This document shows positions 1 through 7,961 of a stretch of DNA of 64,000 bases, piece after piece (position 1 is the first letter of the stretch; each line of letters starts with the position of its first letter). The notes under the pieces were generated by a model that was not told where the DNA came from, did no database searches, and worked only from the letters and a program-made list of their open reading frames with translations. This stretch comes from Flavobacteriaceae bacterium (lineage in GTDB: Bacteria > Bacteroidota > Bacteroidia > Flavobacteriales > Flavobacteriaceae), in NCBI GenBank assembly GCA_016649715.1, contig JAENXC010000007.1, positions 1 through 64,000 on the forward strand. The letters run 5' to 3'. The position numbers and the translations under genes were made by a program.

Positions 1-119
1 ACTGACTACTGACTACTGACTACTGACTACTGACTACTGACTACTGACTACTGACTACTGACTACTGACTACTGACTACTGACTACTGACTACTGACTAC
101 TGACTACTGACTACTGACC
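1..119. repeat. Heptanucleotide tandem repeat
   Basis: Sixteen exact copies of ACTGACT fill bases 1-112, followed by one variant copy (ACTGACC). The array runs off the left window edge, so its full length is unknown. It stops two bases before the stop codon of the DUF547 gene on the minus strand, so it lies directly 3' of that gene. A perfect array of this size is expected to vary in length by slippage. Shorter, decayed 7-bp arrays occur elsewhere in the window. Confidence 0.95.
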
Positions 120-121
120 AC

Positions 122-925
122 TTACTTCTGTTCGTTTAGGTTCCAGTTGTAATCTTTATAAGTTATGGTCGCCCCCAGATTTATTTTCGTGTTGGAATAT
201 TGGTTGATGTAGCCAATAACATCCTGCTTTCCGTTCACTTTAAAATCTTTTCGGTACCAATCAAAAATGGAAGAAAGTTTTGGATTTGCGGCCGTAATAT
301 CGTTTTTATCGCTGTTGATGAATTCCTTTGCGGCTCGGTCTAATTGCTCATTGATTTTAGCAGCAGTATAAGCTTCATTCATCAATTTCGGGCAGGAAAT
401 GGAAGCACAATTTATGGTGAAATGAATACGCGGTTCGTTCATCTTCCGAAGGATTCCGTTTTCAATTCCGCCAAGTGAAAGTTCTTTGTCACCAATGGAA
501 ACGCGACTTTTTGTCCAAGGACCGTCAATATCTTTTATGCTTTTTGTGGGATAGTTTTCTACAATCAATTTCACCGTGGCGGCATTGTAAAGATTTATAT
601 AATACGCAAGCAACTCCTGCATACTCCAGTCATTTGTGGGTTCTTTTTCTGAAAGCATTTTTAGATAGCCATCCAGTTTGGCTTGATCAGTTTTAAACCT
701 TTTATAATCTACAAGACCTTCACTGTCTACATATTTTTTCAGCAATATATTCCATTGGGAATGATCCACATTTACAGCGGAATTTGCAGTTGTAGAAGTG
801 AGTTCAGCTTTCACCTCTTTTATTGGCTGTCCTTGGCTACTAAAGCCTGCCGCGGAAATGAGATTACAGCTTTGTAAAGAAAAAACAATAAAAAGGATGG
901 CGGCAAGATTGAACACGGTCTTCAT
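122..925 (-). CDS. DUF547 family exported protein
   Basis: A 267-residue protein with an N-terminal hydrophobic segment ending LQSCNL, which fits a lipoprotein signal with the cysteine near residue 20. The body carries DUF547 signatures: WNILLKKYVD, ELLAYYINLYNAATVKLIV in the middle, and the cysteine-containing stretch HFTINCASISCPKL. The biochemical role of DUF547 is not established. It is the last gene of a minus-strand run with the sterol desaturase-like and arsenosugar-type genes, 28 bp after the hydroxylase gene, so it is probably co-transcribed. A heptamer array starts immediately after its stop. Confidence 0.8.
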   Translation of the reverse strand: MKTVFNLAAILFIVFSLQSCNLISAAGFSSQGQPIKEVKAELTSTTANSAVNVDHSQWNILLKKYVDSEGLVDYKRFKTDQAKLDGYLKMLSEKEPTNDWSMQELLAYYINLYNAATVKLIVENYPTKSIKDIDGPWTKSRVSIGDKELSLGGIENGILRKMNEPRIHFTINCASISCPKLMNEAYTAAKINEQLDRAAKEFINSDKNDITAANPKLSSIFDWYRKDFKVNGKQDVIGYINQYSNTKINLGATITYKDYNWNLNEQK

Positions 926-953
926 TTTTGTATGGTTTTATATTTCGAAATAG

Positions 954-1865
954 TCACGAAACTTTTCGCTCTTTGGTTTTGACGGGATAAAGTGTTTGGC
1001 TTACAAAATCTGTTGGAAAATTTTCATCGCCATCAAAGCCCAGCTCAATGTCTCTACCGTCAGACGGAATGTGATTGGTTTTAAAAAGGTAGTCCCAAAC
1101 ACTTAAACTAATTCCGAAATTAACGCCGTATTGTGCGTGCTTTGGCAAGATTTTAGCGTGGTGCCAAATGTGCATTTTTGGGTTGTTGAAGATATATTTA
1201 AAAAAACCATAGTCCCAACCCAGATTAGCGTGATTTAAATGCCCGATAGCGAGGGCAGAAAAATGAACAATTGCAACAGATTCAATATTAAAACCGCCAA
1301 TGATGGCAAGCGGAATGTAAAGCAATGATTTATAAACAATGGGTTCCATCCAGTGATAACGGAGGTGTGCGGCAAAACCCATCTCTTTCACAGAATGGTG
1401 CAGTTTGTGAAAGTTCCAAAGAAAAGGGGAGTAGTGGAGTAGTCTGTGTGTGTTCCATTGCACAAAATCAGTCACTAAAAAGAAAATTAATAGTCCGATG
1501 CCGAAGGGAAGCGCATCTAATTCTATAAGCTGAAAATCTGAAATTTTCAAACTTGCAAATCCCAGTATATCATTGAACAGTTCTGCGGTTGCATCTGAGA
1601 GGAAAATGAGCACGATTAAATTCAACAGAAAAAAGTTGAAGAACATATAAAACGTGTCTAACCAGAAATCTTTTCTAAAAACTTTTTGGTGCTTTCGCCA
1701 CGGGAATAAAAGCTCCAAACCCCAAACCAAAAGTGAAACTACAATCAATCCATAGAAATAGTTTTCCCAGTGAAAGTGGGTGATTTCTTTCCACAGATAA
1801 TTGAAATAACCGTGGTAGGAATTTTTGAAAATGGTTATATATTTTTCCATTGAAGTTGTTTGCAA
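954..1865 (-). CDS. Sterol desaturase/fatty acid hydroxylase family membrane enzyme
   Basis: A 303-residue polytopic membrane protein. The di-iron histidine clusters of the fatty acid hydroxylase superfamily are visible: HRLLH, HKLHH and HIWHH, with further histidines in HLRYHWME and GHLNHAN. Family members hydroxylate or desaturate lipid chains or carotenoids at the membrane using O2; the substrate here cannot be read from sequence. Translation could start at the first Met or at MEKYI five codons later. It lies between DUF547 and the purine nucleoside phosphorylase on the same strand. A lipid-modifying enzyme beside arsenosugar genes would fit arsenolipid formation, but that is inference. 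Confidence 0.82.
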   Translation of the reverse strand: MQTTSMEKYITIFKNSYHGYFNYLWKEITHFHWENYFYGLIVVSLLVWGLELLFPWRKHQKVFRKDFWLDTFYMFFNFFLLNLIVLIFLSDATAELFNDILGFASLKISDFQLIELDALPFGIGLLIFFLVTDFVQWNTHRLLHYSPFLWNFHKLHHSVKEMGFAAHLRYHWMEPIVYKSLLYIPLAIIGGFNIESVAIVHFSALAIGHLNHANLGWDYGFFKYIFNNPKMHIWHHAKILPKHAQYGVNFGISLSVWDYLFKTNHIPSDGRDIELGFDGDENFPTDFVSQTLYPVKTKERKVS

Positions 1866-1869
1866 ACCT

Positions 1870-1890
1870 CACAGGTCTTCAAGACCTGTG
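1870..1890. repeat. Intergenic palindrome (CACAGGTCTT family)
   Basis: CACAGGTCTT and AAGACCTGTG form a perfect 10-bp inverted repeat around one C. It sits between the PNP and hydroxylase genes. A one-mismatch relative lies at 3981-4001. It could fold in RNA as a hairpin, but no T-run follows on either strand, so a dispersed palindromic repeat is likelier than a terminator. Confidence 0.8.
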
Positions 1891-1924
1891 AAGTTTTAGC
1901 TCAGTCGTAACATACATTAGATAT

Positions 1925-2743
1925 TTACAATTGCTTAATCAAGTCCGTAAACAAAACATTCATATCCGGTTCCGCTTTTTCTGCGGAAGCGATAATATCT
2001 GCAATATTCACAGGTCTCAAATTTTCTGGGTCACATTCATCGGTCAATACTGATACGGCCGAAACGGGTATGCCCAAGTGATTGGCAACAATAACTTCTG
2101 GCACGGTGCTCATCCCAACGGCATCGGCTCCAATAATTTTTAAATACCTGTATTCGGCACGTGTTTCAAGCTGTGGACCAACAACGCTTGCGTAAACACC
2201 TTTGTGAAGTTTTATGTTTTTTTCGGAAGCAATCTTTTCCAGTTTGTTGTTCATTTCGGCATTGTAAGGAGCGCTCATATCTACAAAACGTTCTCCCATT
2301 TTTTCAACGCCACGAAAGGCGAGGGGCGAATCGCCTTGCAGATTTATGTGGTCATCAATGAGCATCAGTTCTCCTTTTTTGAAGTTGGTGTTGATGGCTC
2401 CAGAAGCATTGCTGACCAATAGTTTTTTAATACCTAAAAGGTGCATCACTCGCACAGGGAAGGTAACATCGCGCAACGAATAGCCTTCGTAGAAATGAAG
2501 ACGGCCCTGCATAAGCACTACTTTTTTTCCTTCAAAAGTGCCATAAATCAATTTTCCTTTGTGAAATTCAACGGTTGTCGTTGGGAAATTTGGGATATGG
2601 TTGTAGCTTACTTCAGCTTCAATTATTACGTTTTCAATTATTTTTCCAAGGCCTGTGCCCAAGATGATTCCCACTTCAGGTTTTTCAAATCCGCGTTGTT
2701 GTAGGTATTCTGTGGCTTCTTCAATATATTTTGTAATGCTCAT
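1925..2743 (-). CDS. Purine-nucleoside phosphorylase
   Basis: 272 residues from MSITKYIEEA; an upstream in-frame Met at 2803 would add 20 residues lying inside the preceding gene, so I reject it. Class I trimeric PNP motifs are present: GIILGTGLGKI (phosphate loop), MQGRLHFYEGYS, VSNASGAIN, and LETRAEYRYLK with MSTVPEV in the nucleoside site. The enzyme phosphorolyses purine nucleosides to base plus ribose-1-phosphate. In an arsenosugar locus it could remove adenine from the 5'-deoxyadenosyl-arsenical made by ArsS, but it could equally be the housekeeping PNP. It starts 4 bp after the glycosyltransferase stop. Confidence 0.9.
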   Translation of the reverse strand: MSITKYIEEATEYLQQRGFEKPEVGIILGTGLGKIIENVIIEAEVSYNHIPNFPTTTVEFHKGKLIYGTFEGKKVVLMQGRLHFYEGYSLRDVTFPVRVMHLLGIKKLLVSNASGAINTNFKKGELMLIDDHINLQGDSPLAFRGVEKMGERFVDMSAPYNAEMNNKLEKIASEKNIKLHKGVYASVVGPQLETRAEYRYLKIIGADAVGMSTVPEVIVANHLGIPVSAVSVLTDECDPENLRPVNIADIIASAEKAEPDMNVLFTDLIKQL

Positions 2744-2747
2744 AATT

Positions 2748-3440
2748 TTATAAAAAGTTTTTGTCCAAAGAGGGTGGAAGAAATTGCTGAAAAGCGTCCA
2801 CATTTTTTATGTCTTCATAATAATCCACGTCGTTCTTTTCTTCGAGGAGCACGAATCTTTCGTTTTTTAAATCTTTCAAAGTAGCATCCAAAACAGAACT
2901 GGTACCCCAATTTTTATTTTTAAAAATTTCCGGTTTTAATTCTTTCATTCCAAGTAAATAATAGCCGCCATCGGTTGCTGGGCCAATTACAAAATTGTTG
3001 GTTTGCAACATATCAAAAGCGGCTTCAATATCTTTTTGCGCAAGTTCATAAATATCGGTTCCCACAATCATCACTTTTTCATAACCCATAGCGAAGAGCT
3101 CCGAAAATGCGTTTTCCATCCTTTCTCCTAATTCATTGCCAGTTTGCAATTTTTTTCTGAAAATATCCGGATTCCAAATATCGTCTTTGTGAATGTTTTC
3201 GGAATAAAAAATATATTTGTCCACGTTCAGTTTTTCCGTGATTTCCACTGTATGCCTCAGCAGAAATTTGTAGATTTTCAGCGCACTTTCATCGCCAACC
3301 GTTTTTGCCAAACGGGTTTTTACTTTTCCCAATTCGGGATTTCGCGTGAAAATAATCAATACTTTTTTTGAAGTTGGAAAATAAAAGTCAAACGCCATTT
3401 CGTTCTCCCCGTCGGTGTCTTTTGAAGATAATAGTCCCAT
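2748..3440 (-). CDS. TIGR04282-type glycosyltransferase (arsenosugar-associated)
   Basis: 230 residues with a DUF2064-type nucleotide-sugar transferase fold: LIIFTRNPELGKVKTRLAK at the N terminus (binding loop), GNELGERMENAF, VMIVGTDIY, and IGPATDGGYYLLGM near the acceptor site. Family members of about 190-210 residues occur in arsenosugar clusters, where they are thought to glycosylate the product. The first about 25 residues look non-homologous, so MAFDFYF (from 3398) is a possible later start. It is tightly coupled to the PNP gene (4 bp) and lies 23 bp after the rhodanese stop. Confidence 0.83.
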   Translation of the reverse strand: MGLLSSKDTDGENEMAFDFYFPTSKKVLIIFTRNPELGKVKTRLAKTVGDESALKIYKFLLRHTVEITEKLNVDKYIFYSENIHKDDIWNPDIFRKKLQTGNELGERMENAFSELFAMGYEKVMIVGTDIYELAQKDIEAAFDMLQTNNFVIGPATDGGYYLLGMKELKPEIFKNKNWGTSSVLDATLKDLKNERFVLLEEKNDVDYYEDIKNVDAFQQFLPPSLDKNFL

Positions 3441-3463
3441 TTTTTAGCGGTCAGTGGTCTAGT

Positions 3464-3964
3464 TTAATAAATAGGATTCCCGGCTTGTAAATATTTACTC
3501 CACATTTTTGAAAAAGTGTGCACGTTTTCGGTTTCAGTTCCTGTGGAATCTATCACCGGATATCCAGTGTTTTTCCATTCAAAGATACCACCATAAAGAT
3601 TTTTTATATTGGTAAAACCAGCTTTTTTTAATTTTTCACCAATCCCCTCGGAGCGGATTCCCAACGAGCAATAAACAATTATTGGAATGTTTTTATTCAG
3701 CTTTTGAAGCTGTTTTGCTTCGGAAGAAAAATCGTTGAAGCCAATGTTTATGGCAGATTTCAAATGACTTACTTTATATTCCGCGGGTTCTCGGGCATCT
3801 AGTATTATCACATTGTCGTTCATTTGAAACATCTGCAATTCTTCCACTGAAATATAGGGAATACTGTGGGTATTGTGTTGCTCCAAAAGTTTATTCAATG
3901 GCTTTTGGGCCACTGCAAAATTGGAAAGAAGTACAAGTAATAAAAAAGACAGATTTGTTTTCAT
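3464..3964 (-). CDS. Exported rhodanese-like protein
   Basis: 166 residues with a Sec signal peptide (hydrophobic 5-17, ending FAVAQ), so probably periplasmic. One rhodanese domain at about 45-135 contains ILDAREPAEY and the active-site loop CSLGIRS, with the catalytic cysteine in place, then NLYGGIFEWKNTG. Rhodaneses move sulfane sulfur or bind thiol-reactive metals; the substrate is unknown. Its position inside the arsenosugar-type run, between ArsS and the glycosyltransferase, suggests a role in handling arsenic-thiol chemistry, which is inference only. Confidence 0.85.
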   Translation of the reverse strand: MKTNLSFLLLVLLSNFAVAQKPLNKLLEQHNTHSIPYISVEELQMFQMNDNVIILDAREPAEYKVSHLKSAINIGFNDFSSEAKQLQKLNKNIPIIVYCSLGIRSEGIGEKLKKAGFTNIKNLYGGIFEWKNTGYPVIDSTGTETENVHTFSKMWSKYLQAGNPIY

Positions 3965-3980
3965 AGAATGATATGGATCT

Positions 3981-4001
3981 CACAGCTCTTCAAGACCTGT
4001 G
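3981..4001. repeat. Intergenic palindrome, imperfect CACAGGTCTT family copy
   Basis: CACAGCTCTT and AAGACCTGTG around a central C give a 10-bp inverted repeat with one mismatch. Same family as the copy at 1870-1890. It lies between arsS and the rhodanese gene. Confidence 0.75.
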
Positions 4002-4014
4002 AGGTCTGAACGCG

Positions 4015-5091
4015 CTACTCTGTAACGGCACCTTGGCAACTACTTCCAGCACCTGCGGTACAGCCATAACAGTGCTGCGAAATTATTATTTTTCGGTTGT
4101 TCAGAATTTCTTCGTTGTATTCTGAAATGTGCTGAATTTTGCTGGCCACCTTCAATTCCAACATTTGATTGAAATCACAATCGTATAAATAACCGTCCCA
4201 GCTAATCGAAATTGTGTTGCGGCACATCACGTTTTTAACGGCAGCGGGATTGTATGCTTCCACCAATTGGTGCATATAATCCTCATAGTTTTCCGAAGCA
4301 ATCAAATAGTCCAAAAAGCGGGAAATGGGAAGGTTCGTAATGGCGAAAAGATTGTGGAATTGTATTCCGAAATCATCCGACAAAGCGTGTTTGAATTCCT
4401 TTTCCAAACTAGCTTGGTCGCCCGGTAAAAAGGCACCGCTTGGGTTATAGACCAAATCCAGTCGCAGGTCGCTGTTCGGCATTCCGTAACCGACAGCATT
4501 GAGTTCCTGCAATGCTTTTATGGATTGGTCAAAAACACCTTCGCCCCTTTGTTTGTCGGTTTTACCACGCGTCCAGTGCGGCATGCTGCTCACCACGTGA
4601 ATGTTGTGATTTTTAAAGAATTCCGGCAAATCGTGATATTTTTTGTTTGCCCGAATGATGGTCAAATTGCTCCGAACAATAAAATCTTTTATCCCGGCTT
4701 TGCTTGCTTCATCAACAAACCAACGGAAATTGGGGTTCATTTCAGGAGCGCCACCAGTAAGATCTAAAGTGTGGGCACTGGTATTTCGGATTACTTCCAA
4801 ACATTGCTCCATCGTTTCCCGCGTCATTATTTCCTTTCGGTCTGGGCCGGCATCTACGTGGCAGTGCTCGCAAACTTGGTTGCACATATAACCTACGTTT
4901 ATTTGGAGGATTTCCAGTTTATTGGGGCGAAGGGGAAATTGGTCCGTTTCCTTAATTTTTTCAGAAAACAGCGGAAGCTCCCCGCTAGCAAAGATGCCGT
5001 TGGAAAGTTTTTCAAGTTGTTTGTTAGCCAAAGCGAGATCACTGTGGCGTTTATGAAGGGATTGTTGTTTTTCCTTTTTTTCTTTTAGCAT
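4015..5091 (-). CDS. arsS: Arsenosugar biosynthesis radical SAM protein ArsS
   Basis: 358 residues. The radical SAM cluster motif C70-x3-C74-x2-C77 is seen in VGYMCNQVCEHCH, followed by LTGGAPEMNPNF (GGE-like SAM motif). The carboxy end has a second cysteine set, CRNTISISWDGYLYDC and CYGCTAGAGSSCQG, as in the ArsS/TIGR04167 family. The family joins a 5'-deoxyadenosyl group to dimethylarsenite on the way to arsenosugars. It is transcribed after the peroxidase-like gene and before the rhodanese. The methyltransferase ArsM, which would supply its substrate, is not in this window. Confidence 0.9.
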   Translation of the reverse strand: MLKEKKEKQQSLHKRHSDLALANKQLEKLSNGIFASGELPLFSEKIKETDQFPLRPNKLEILQINVGYMCNQVCEHCHVDAGPDRKEIMTRETMEQCLEVIRNTSAHTLDLTGGAPEMNPNFRWFVDEASKAGIKDFIVRSNLTIIRANKKYHDLPEFFKNHNIHVVSSMPHWTRGKTDKQRGEGVFDQSIKALQELNAVGYGMPNSDLRLDLVYNPSGAFLPGDQASLEKEFKHALSDDFGIQFHNLFAITNLPISRFLDYLIASENYEDYMHQLVEAYNPAAVKNVMCRNTISISWDGYLYDCDFNQMLELKVASKIQHISEYNEEILNNRKIIISQHCYGCTAGAGSSCQGAVTE

Positions 5092-5200
5092 AAATTTTTT
5101 CTGAATTCTATTTTAAAAATATTCAAAAGATCCCGACAGAAAAAGACGGGATGAGCGACTTCTAAGTTTTTCTTTAAAAAAGAAAAACAGAGGAATCTGC

Positions 5201-5539
5201 TCACATTTCCAATTTATTCACCTTGTTCATCATCATTACTCCGTGGACCAGAGTAGCGCCACTTTTTATGGCGGCGCCCACATGAACGGCTTCCATCATT
5301 TCTTCCTTTGTAATGCCGCGTTGCAGGCCATCTTTGGTGTATGCATCAATGCAGTACGGACACATTTCGGTGTGTGCCACAGCCAAGGCAATTAATGATT
5401 TTTCACGGGCACTGAGAGCACCTTCTTCAAAAACTTTTGCATAGTAATCGAAAAATTTTTCGCCGAGTTCTTTGCTCCATTCGGTTATGTTTCCAAATTT
5501 GCGAAGATCTGCGGGGTCATAATAAGTATTGGAGGCCAT
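5201..5539 (-). CDS. Arsenosugar-associated peroxidase-like protein (AhpD fold)
   Basis: 112 residues of the carboxymuconolactone decarboxylase/AhpD fold. The redox CxxC motif is in HTEMCPYCIDAYTKDGL, preceded by ALSAREKSLIALAVAH. The length and the sequence near AIKSGATLVHGVMMMN match the TIGR04169 peroxidase-like family found beside ArsS. It is the first gene of the arsenosugar run, with 110 bp to arsS; that gap contains a CCCGAC...(G)TCGGG-like imperfect hairpin and an A/T-rich hairpin. Its redox function in the pathway has not been established to my knowledge. Confidence 0.88.
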   Translation of the reverse strand: MASNTYYDPADLRKFGNITEWSKELGEKFFDYYAKVFEEGALSAREKSLIALAVAHTEMCPYCIDAYTKDGLQRGITKEEMMEAVHVGAAIKSGATLVHGVMMMNKVNKLEM

Positions 5540-5650
5540 GGTTGGTTTTATTTATAGTTACGGAATTTATTGAATTTTGGTTTTCAATGAAAGTAAATAT
5601 AGGCAAGTAGTCTTTTAAAAGTAGAAATGCTTACGAAAGTTTTTAAACTT

Positions 5651-6403
5651 TCAATCAAAGGAATAAACAAATCCGCTCTCCAAATTGTACTGGGAATTTG
5701 GAATTCCCACGGCAGGGGTTTCATCGTAAATAAAAGTATAGGTAGTCTTGAAAGCGAAGTTTTTAAAAAGCTCGACCATCAGGGAGCTTTGGTTGGAAAT
5801 TCGATAGTTGCCAAAATCCTTTAATTTGGGTTGGTAATAGGTAGTACTGCTAAAACTCACTGTTTTTGTGGGGTACAAACTGAAGGAAAGATAAGAAGTG
5901 CTCCTGAAATCTCTTTGAATTGGAGTGATGCCATCGCTCAATTCATCTTGTTCGTACATTATATGGGTGCCGAGATAAAATTTATATTTTTCGGAAGTGG
6001 TCAATTTAAATCGTGGGCCAGTACCTAAAAGCCCGCGGAATTCAATTTTTGAAACCTTGTTGTACTGTGCCTGTGCAAACACTTCCCAAGCAATGCGGGG
6101 GTGGAAACGGTAGTTGTAGCGAAGATGGGTAATGCCGCTGTTTTCAAATTTATTGCCTTCAATATTTTGTAAATCGACGTCGTTTTTTAGCAATACCAAA
6201 TGTTTCTTCATTTTGTATTGAATATGGATTCTGCTGCTAAAACCGAGATACTCATTCACATCTCTTTTCAATGAAAAATCAATGCTTGCCGAGCCTGAAA
6301 ATCCTGAAGTATCCGTTACTCTCCGAAGCGATTCGGCATTGAGGATTTGACATTTTGCTGTGAATGAAAAACCAAAAATAAGGACCGCGAATATAAACTT
6401 CAT
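5651..6403 (-). CDS. Outer-membrane beta-barrel protein, DUF481-like
   Basis: 250 residues with a signal peptide (MKFIFAVLIFGFSFTAKC, cleavage near residue 19). The rest alternates hydrophobic and polar residues, with aromatic girdles and a terminal aromatic (SGFVYSFD), as in a small outer-membrane barrel. Stretches such as HLRYNYRFHPRIAWEVFAQAQYN and LGTGPRFKL suggest DUF481, but I am unsure of the family. It sits between the arsenosugar run and DUF488 on the same strand, 112 bp upstream of the peroxidase-like gene, and may or may not belong to that operon. Confidence 0.65.
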   Translation of the reverse strand: MKFIFAVLIFGFSFTAKCQILNAESLRRVTDTSGFSGSASIDFSLKRDVNEYLGFSSRIHIQYKMKKHLVLLKNDVDLQNIEGNKFENSGITHLRYNYRFHPRIAWEVFAQAQYNKVSKIEFRGLLGTGPRFKLTTSEKYKFYLGTHIMYEQDELSDGITPIQRDFRSTSYLSFSLYPTKTVSFSSTTYYQPKLKDFGNYRISNQSSLMVELFKNFAFKTTYTFIYDETPAVGIPNSQYNLESGFVYSFD

Positions 6404-6464
6404 TTTATTTTACAATGATTGGTTAGCACATTAAAAATAATCAAAAGATTTTAGGGAGAAGTAT

Positions 6465-6815
6465 TTACTGGTTTTCCAGAAAATTTTTAAGCGCTACAGC
6501 TTGATTGTTGGTTTCATTTTTGGCGCTATAAAGGAGCGTGAGCCGTTTTACTTTTGCTTTTTCAAGCAGTCTTTCAACCAAATCTGGATGGGCTTTGAGC
6601 TCGGTTTTATATTTGTTTGAAAATTCATCAAAGCGCTCCTCTTTATGGTCGAACCATTTGCGAAGCTCCGTAGATGGCGCAATCTCTTTCATCCATTCGT
6701 CCAGTTTTGCGTCTTCTTTGCTCACGCCCCGCGGCCAAATTCTGTCCACCAAAATCCTGAAACCATCATTTTTCGAGGCGTCTTCATAAATCCTTTTAAT
6801 TTGAATATCCATCAT
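6465..6815 (-). CDS. DUF488 family protein
   Basis: The 116-residue form starts at MMDIQIKRIY, the usual length for this family; the open frame continues upstream through a heptamer repeat, which would add a meaningless NQCSVFSVQCSVFS-type extension, so I reject that start. Family motifs are RILVDRIWPRG, KEIAPSTELRKWFDHKEERF and LLYSAKNETNNQAVALK near the C terminus. The family is widespread in bacteria with no firm function. It lies downstream of the tryptophan dioxygenase gene, separated by the repeat. Confidence 0.85.
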   Translation of the reverse strand: MMDIQIKRIYEDASKNDGFRILVDRIWPRGVSKEDAKLDEWMKEIAPSTELRKWFDHKEERFDEFSNKYKTELKAHPDLVERLLEKAKVKRLTLLYSAKNETNNQAVALKNFLENQ

Positions 6816-6833
6816 TTCATAATTAATTTTACT

Positions 6834-6875
6834 GAACACTGAACACTGAACACTGAACACTGAACACTGATTACT
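6834..6875. repeat. Heptanucleotide tandem repeat
   Basis: Five exact GAACACT units followed by one GATTACT variant. The array lies between the tryptophan dioxygenase stop and the DUF488 start. Its period (7 bp) matches the array at 1-119, although the unit sequence differs. Confidence 0.93.
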
Positions 6876-6880
6876 GAAAA

Positions 6881-7783
6881 TCATTCCCCCCAATTCGCTA
6901 TTTCATCTGCAGACCAAAGTTTTGGGAAAAATTTTCGTTGCTGATATTTGGGGTGAAGATATTTTTGCCATTCGGAACCGCCCGTTGCGGCTTTGGTTAC
7001 GCCTTTGCTGTTTAGATAATGGTTGGCGGTGTCTAAGTGTACCAATGGCCAGGATACGTTGTAGAAATGGTCAAATTGTTTTAGTTTTTCCTTCAGTGCT
7101 GCGGAAGGGTTTTTCATTTGGGCCACTCGTTCTTCAAGGGTTTTGCCTTTTGTTTTTTCGGCCAAGTGTTTAAAATCATCTTCATATTTTTCAATGAATT
7201 GACGCAGGGTCAGCGTCATTTTGCCCGTCTTTCTATTATATCCAGCATCTTTCCAATAGATGTTTTCAAAGTAATCATCCATATTTGGATTCGCGGGTAA
7301 TCGTTGTTTACCTTGGCTATTTACGAGGTTTTCAAGCTTGGTGCAGTAAAGCTCTAAATAACGGAATGATGCGCATTGAAAACCGCTGGCGGGTGTAAGC
7401 GTGGCCCGAAAAATATTGTAATCCTCATAACTCATGCCGTCCTTCATTATATCAAAAGAAGTGATGAGCATTCGGGTGTATCTTTTGAGTCTTTCCAGTT
7501 TTGTAATCCAGATTTCTTCTGAAAGGTTTTCACCTTCAGAAAGCTGTTTTATTTCGTGAATCATCATCTTTAAAGTGAGTTCCGTAACTTGGTGGTACAT
7601 TACGAAAATTTCTTCATCCTTAAAATCGGTTCGCGTTTTTTGAAGGGAAAGCAAAGTGTCCACTTGAATGTAATCCCAATAGGTTATGGGTTTGGCCTGC
7701 AAAAGCCCGTTGAGGTAGTTTTCGGGGTTTTCGCCAAGATTAATGTATTTTTCTTCTATTGATTTAATAAGCTCATTATTCAT
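6881..7783 (-). CDS. kynA: Tryptophan 2,3-dioxygenase
   Basis: 300 residues. The heme enzyme that opens the indole ring of L-tryptophan to N-formylkynurenine with O2. Recognisable family features are IQVDTLLSLQ, FVMYHQVTELTLKMMIHE (distal-side segment), ASGFQCASFRYLE for substrate binding, and HYLNSKGVTKAATGGSEWQKYL close to the C terminus, the loop that closes on substrate. No other kynurenine gene is adjacent. It matters in context because the tryptophan biosynthetic operon at 26.3-27.4 kb is largely deleted, so this organism seems to degrade rather than make tryptophan. Confidence 0.9.
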   Translation of the reverse strand: MNNELIKSIEEKYINLGENPENYLNGLLQAKPITYWDYIQVDTLLSLQKTRTDFKDEEIFVMYHQVTELTLKMMIHEIKQLSEGENLSEEIWITKLERLKRYTRMLITSFDIMKDGMSYEDYNIFRATLTPASGFQCASFRYLELYCTKLENLVNSQGKQRLPANPNMDDYFENIYWKDAGYNRKTGKMTLTLRQFIEKYEDDFKHLAEKTKGKTLEERVAQMKNPSAALKEKLKQFDHFYNVSWPLVHLDTANHYLNSKGVTKAATGGSEWQKYLHPKYQQRKFFPKLWSADEIANWGE

Positions 7784-7902
7784 TAGTACATTTTTTTGGG
7801 TGAATAGGTTCTGATAAGCACCAATTATGTGAAGTTACCAAAACGACCTTAAAAATAACGGATTTTTTTATCTTTAGGAATAAATAGAAGTGAGTTTTAA
7901 AG

Positions 7903-7937
7903 AAAAAGCCTTGTTGCAATTTTGCGACAAGGCTTTT
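7903..7937 (-). terminator. Intrinsic terminator after the PpiD gene
   Basis: A 10-bp stem, GCCTTGTYGC paired with GCRACAAGGC around AATTTT with one mismatch, is flanked by A-run and T-run on the two sides. On the minus strand it ends in TTTTTCTTT, 25 bp after the PpiD-like stop. It would work in both directions, but only the minus strand has a gene feeding into it. Confidence 0.85.
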
Positions 7938-7961
7938 CAAAAGGAATATTTTTAAGGACTA

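Noticed and set aside
1870-1890. Palindrome as a terminator
   Set aside because: Neither side has a T-run, and the next gene is on the same strand.
6816-6893. N-terminal extension of DUF488 through the GAACACT repeat
   Set aside because: It translates the repeat into a periodic Cys/Val/Phe/Ser peptide absent from the family; the conserved start is at 6815.
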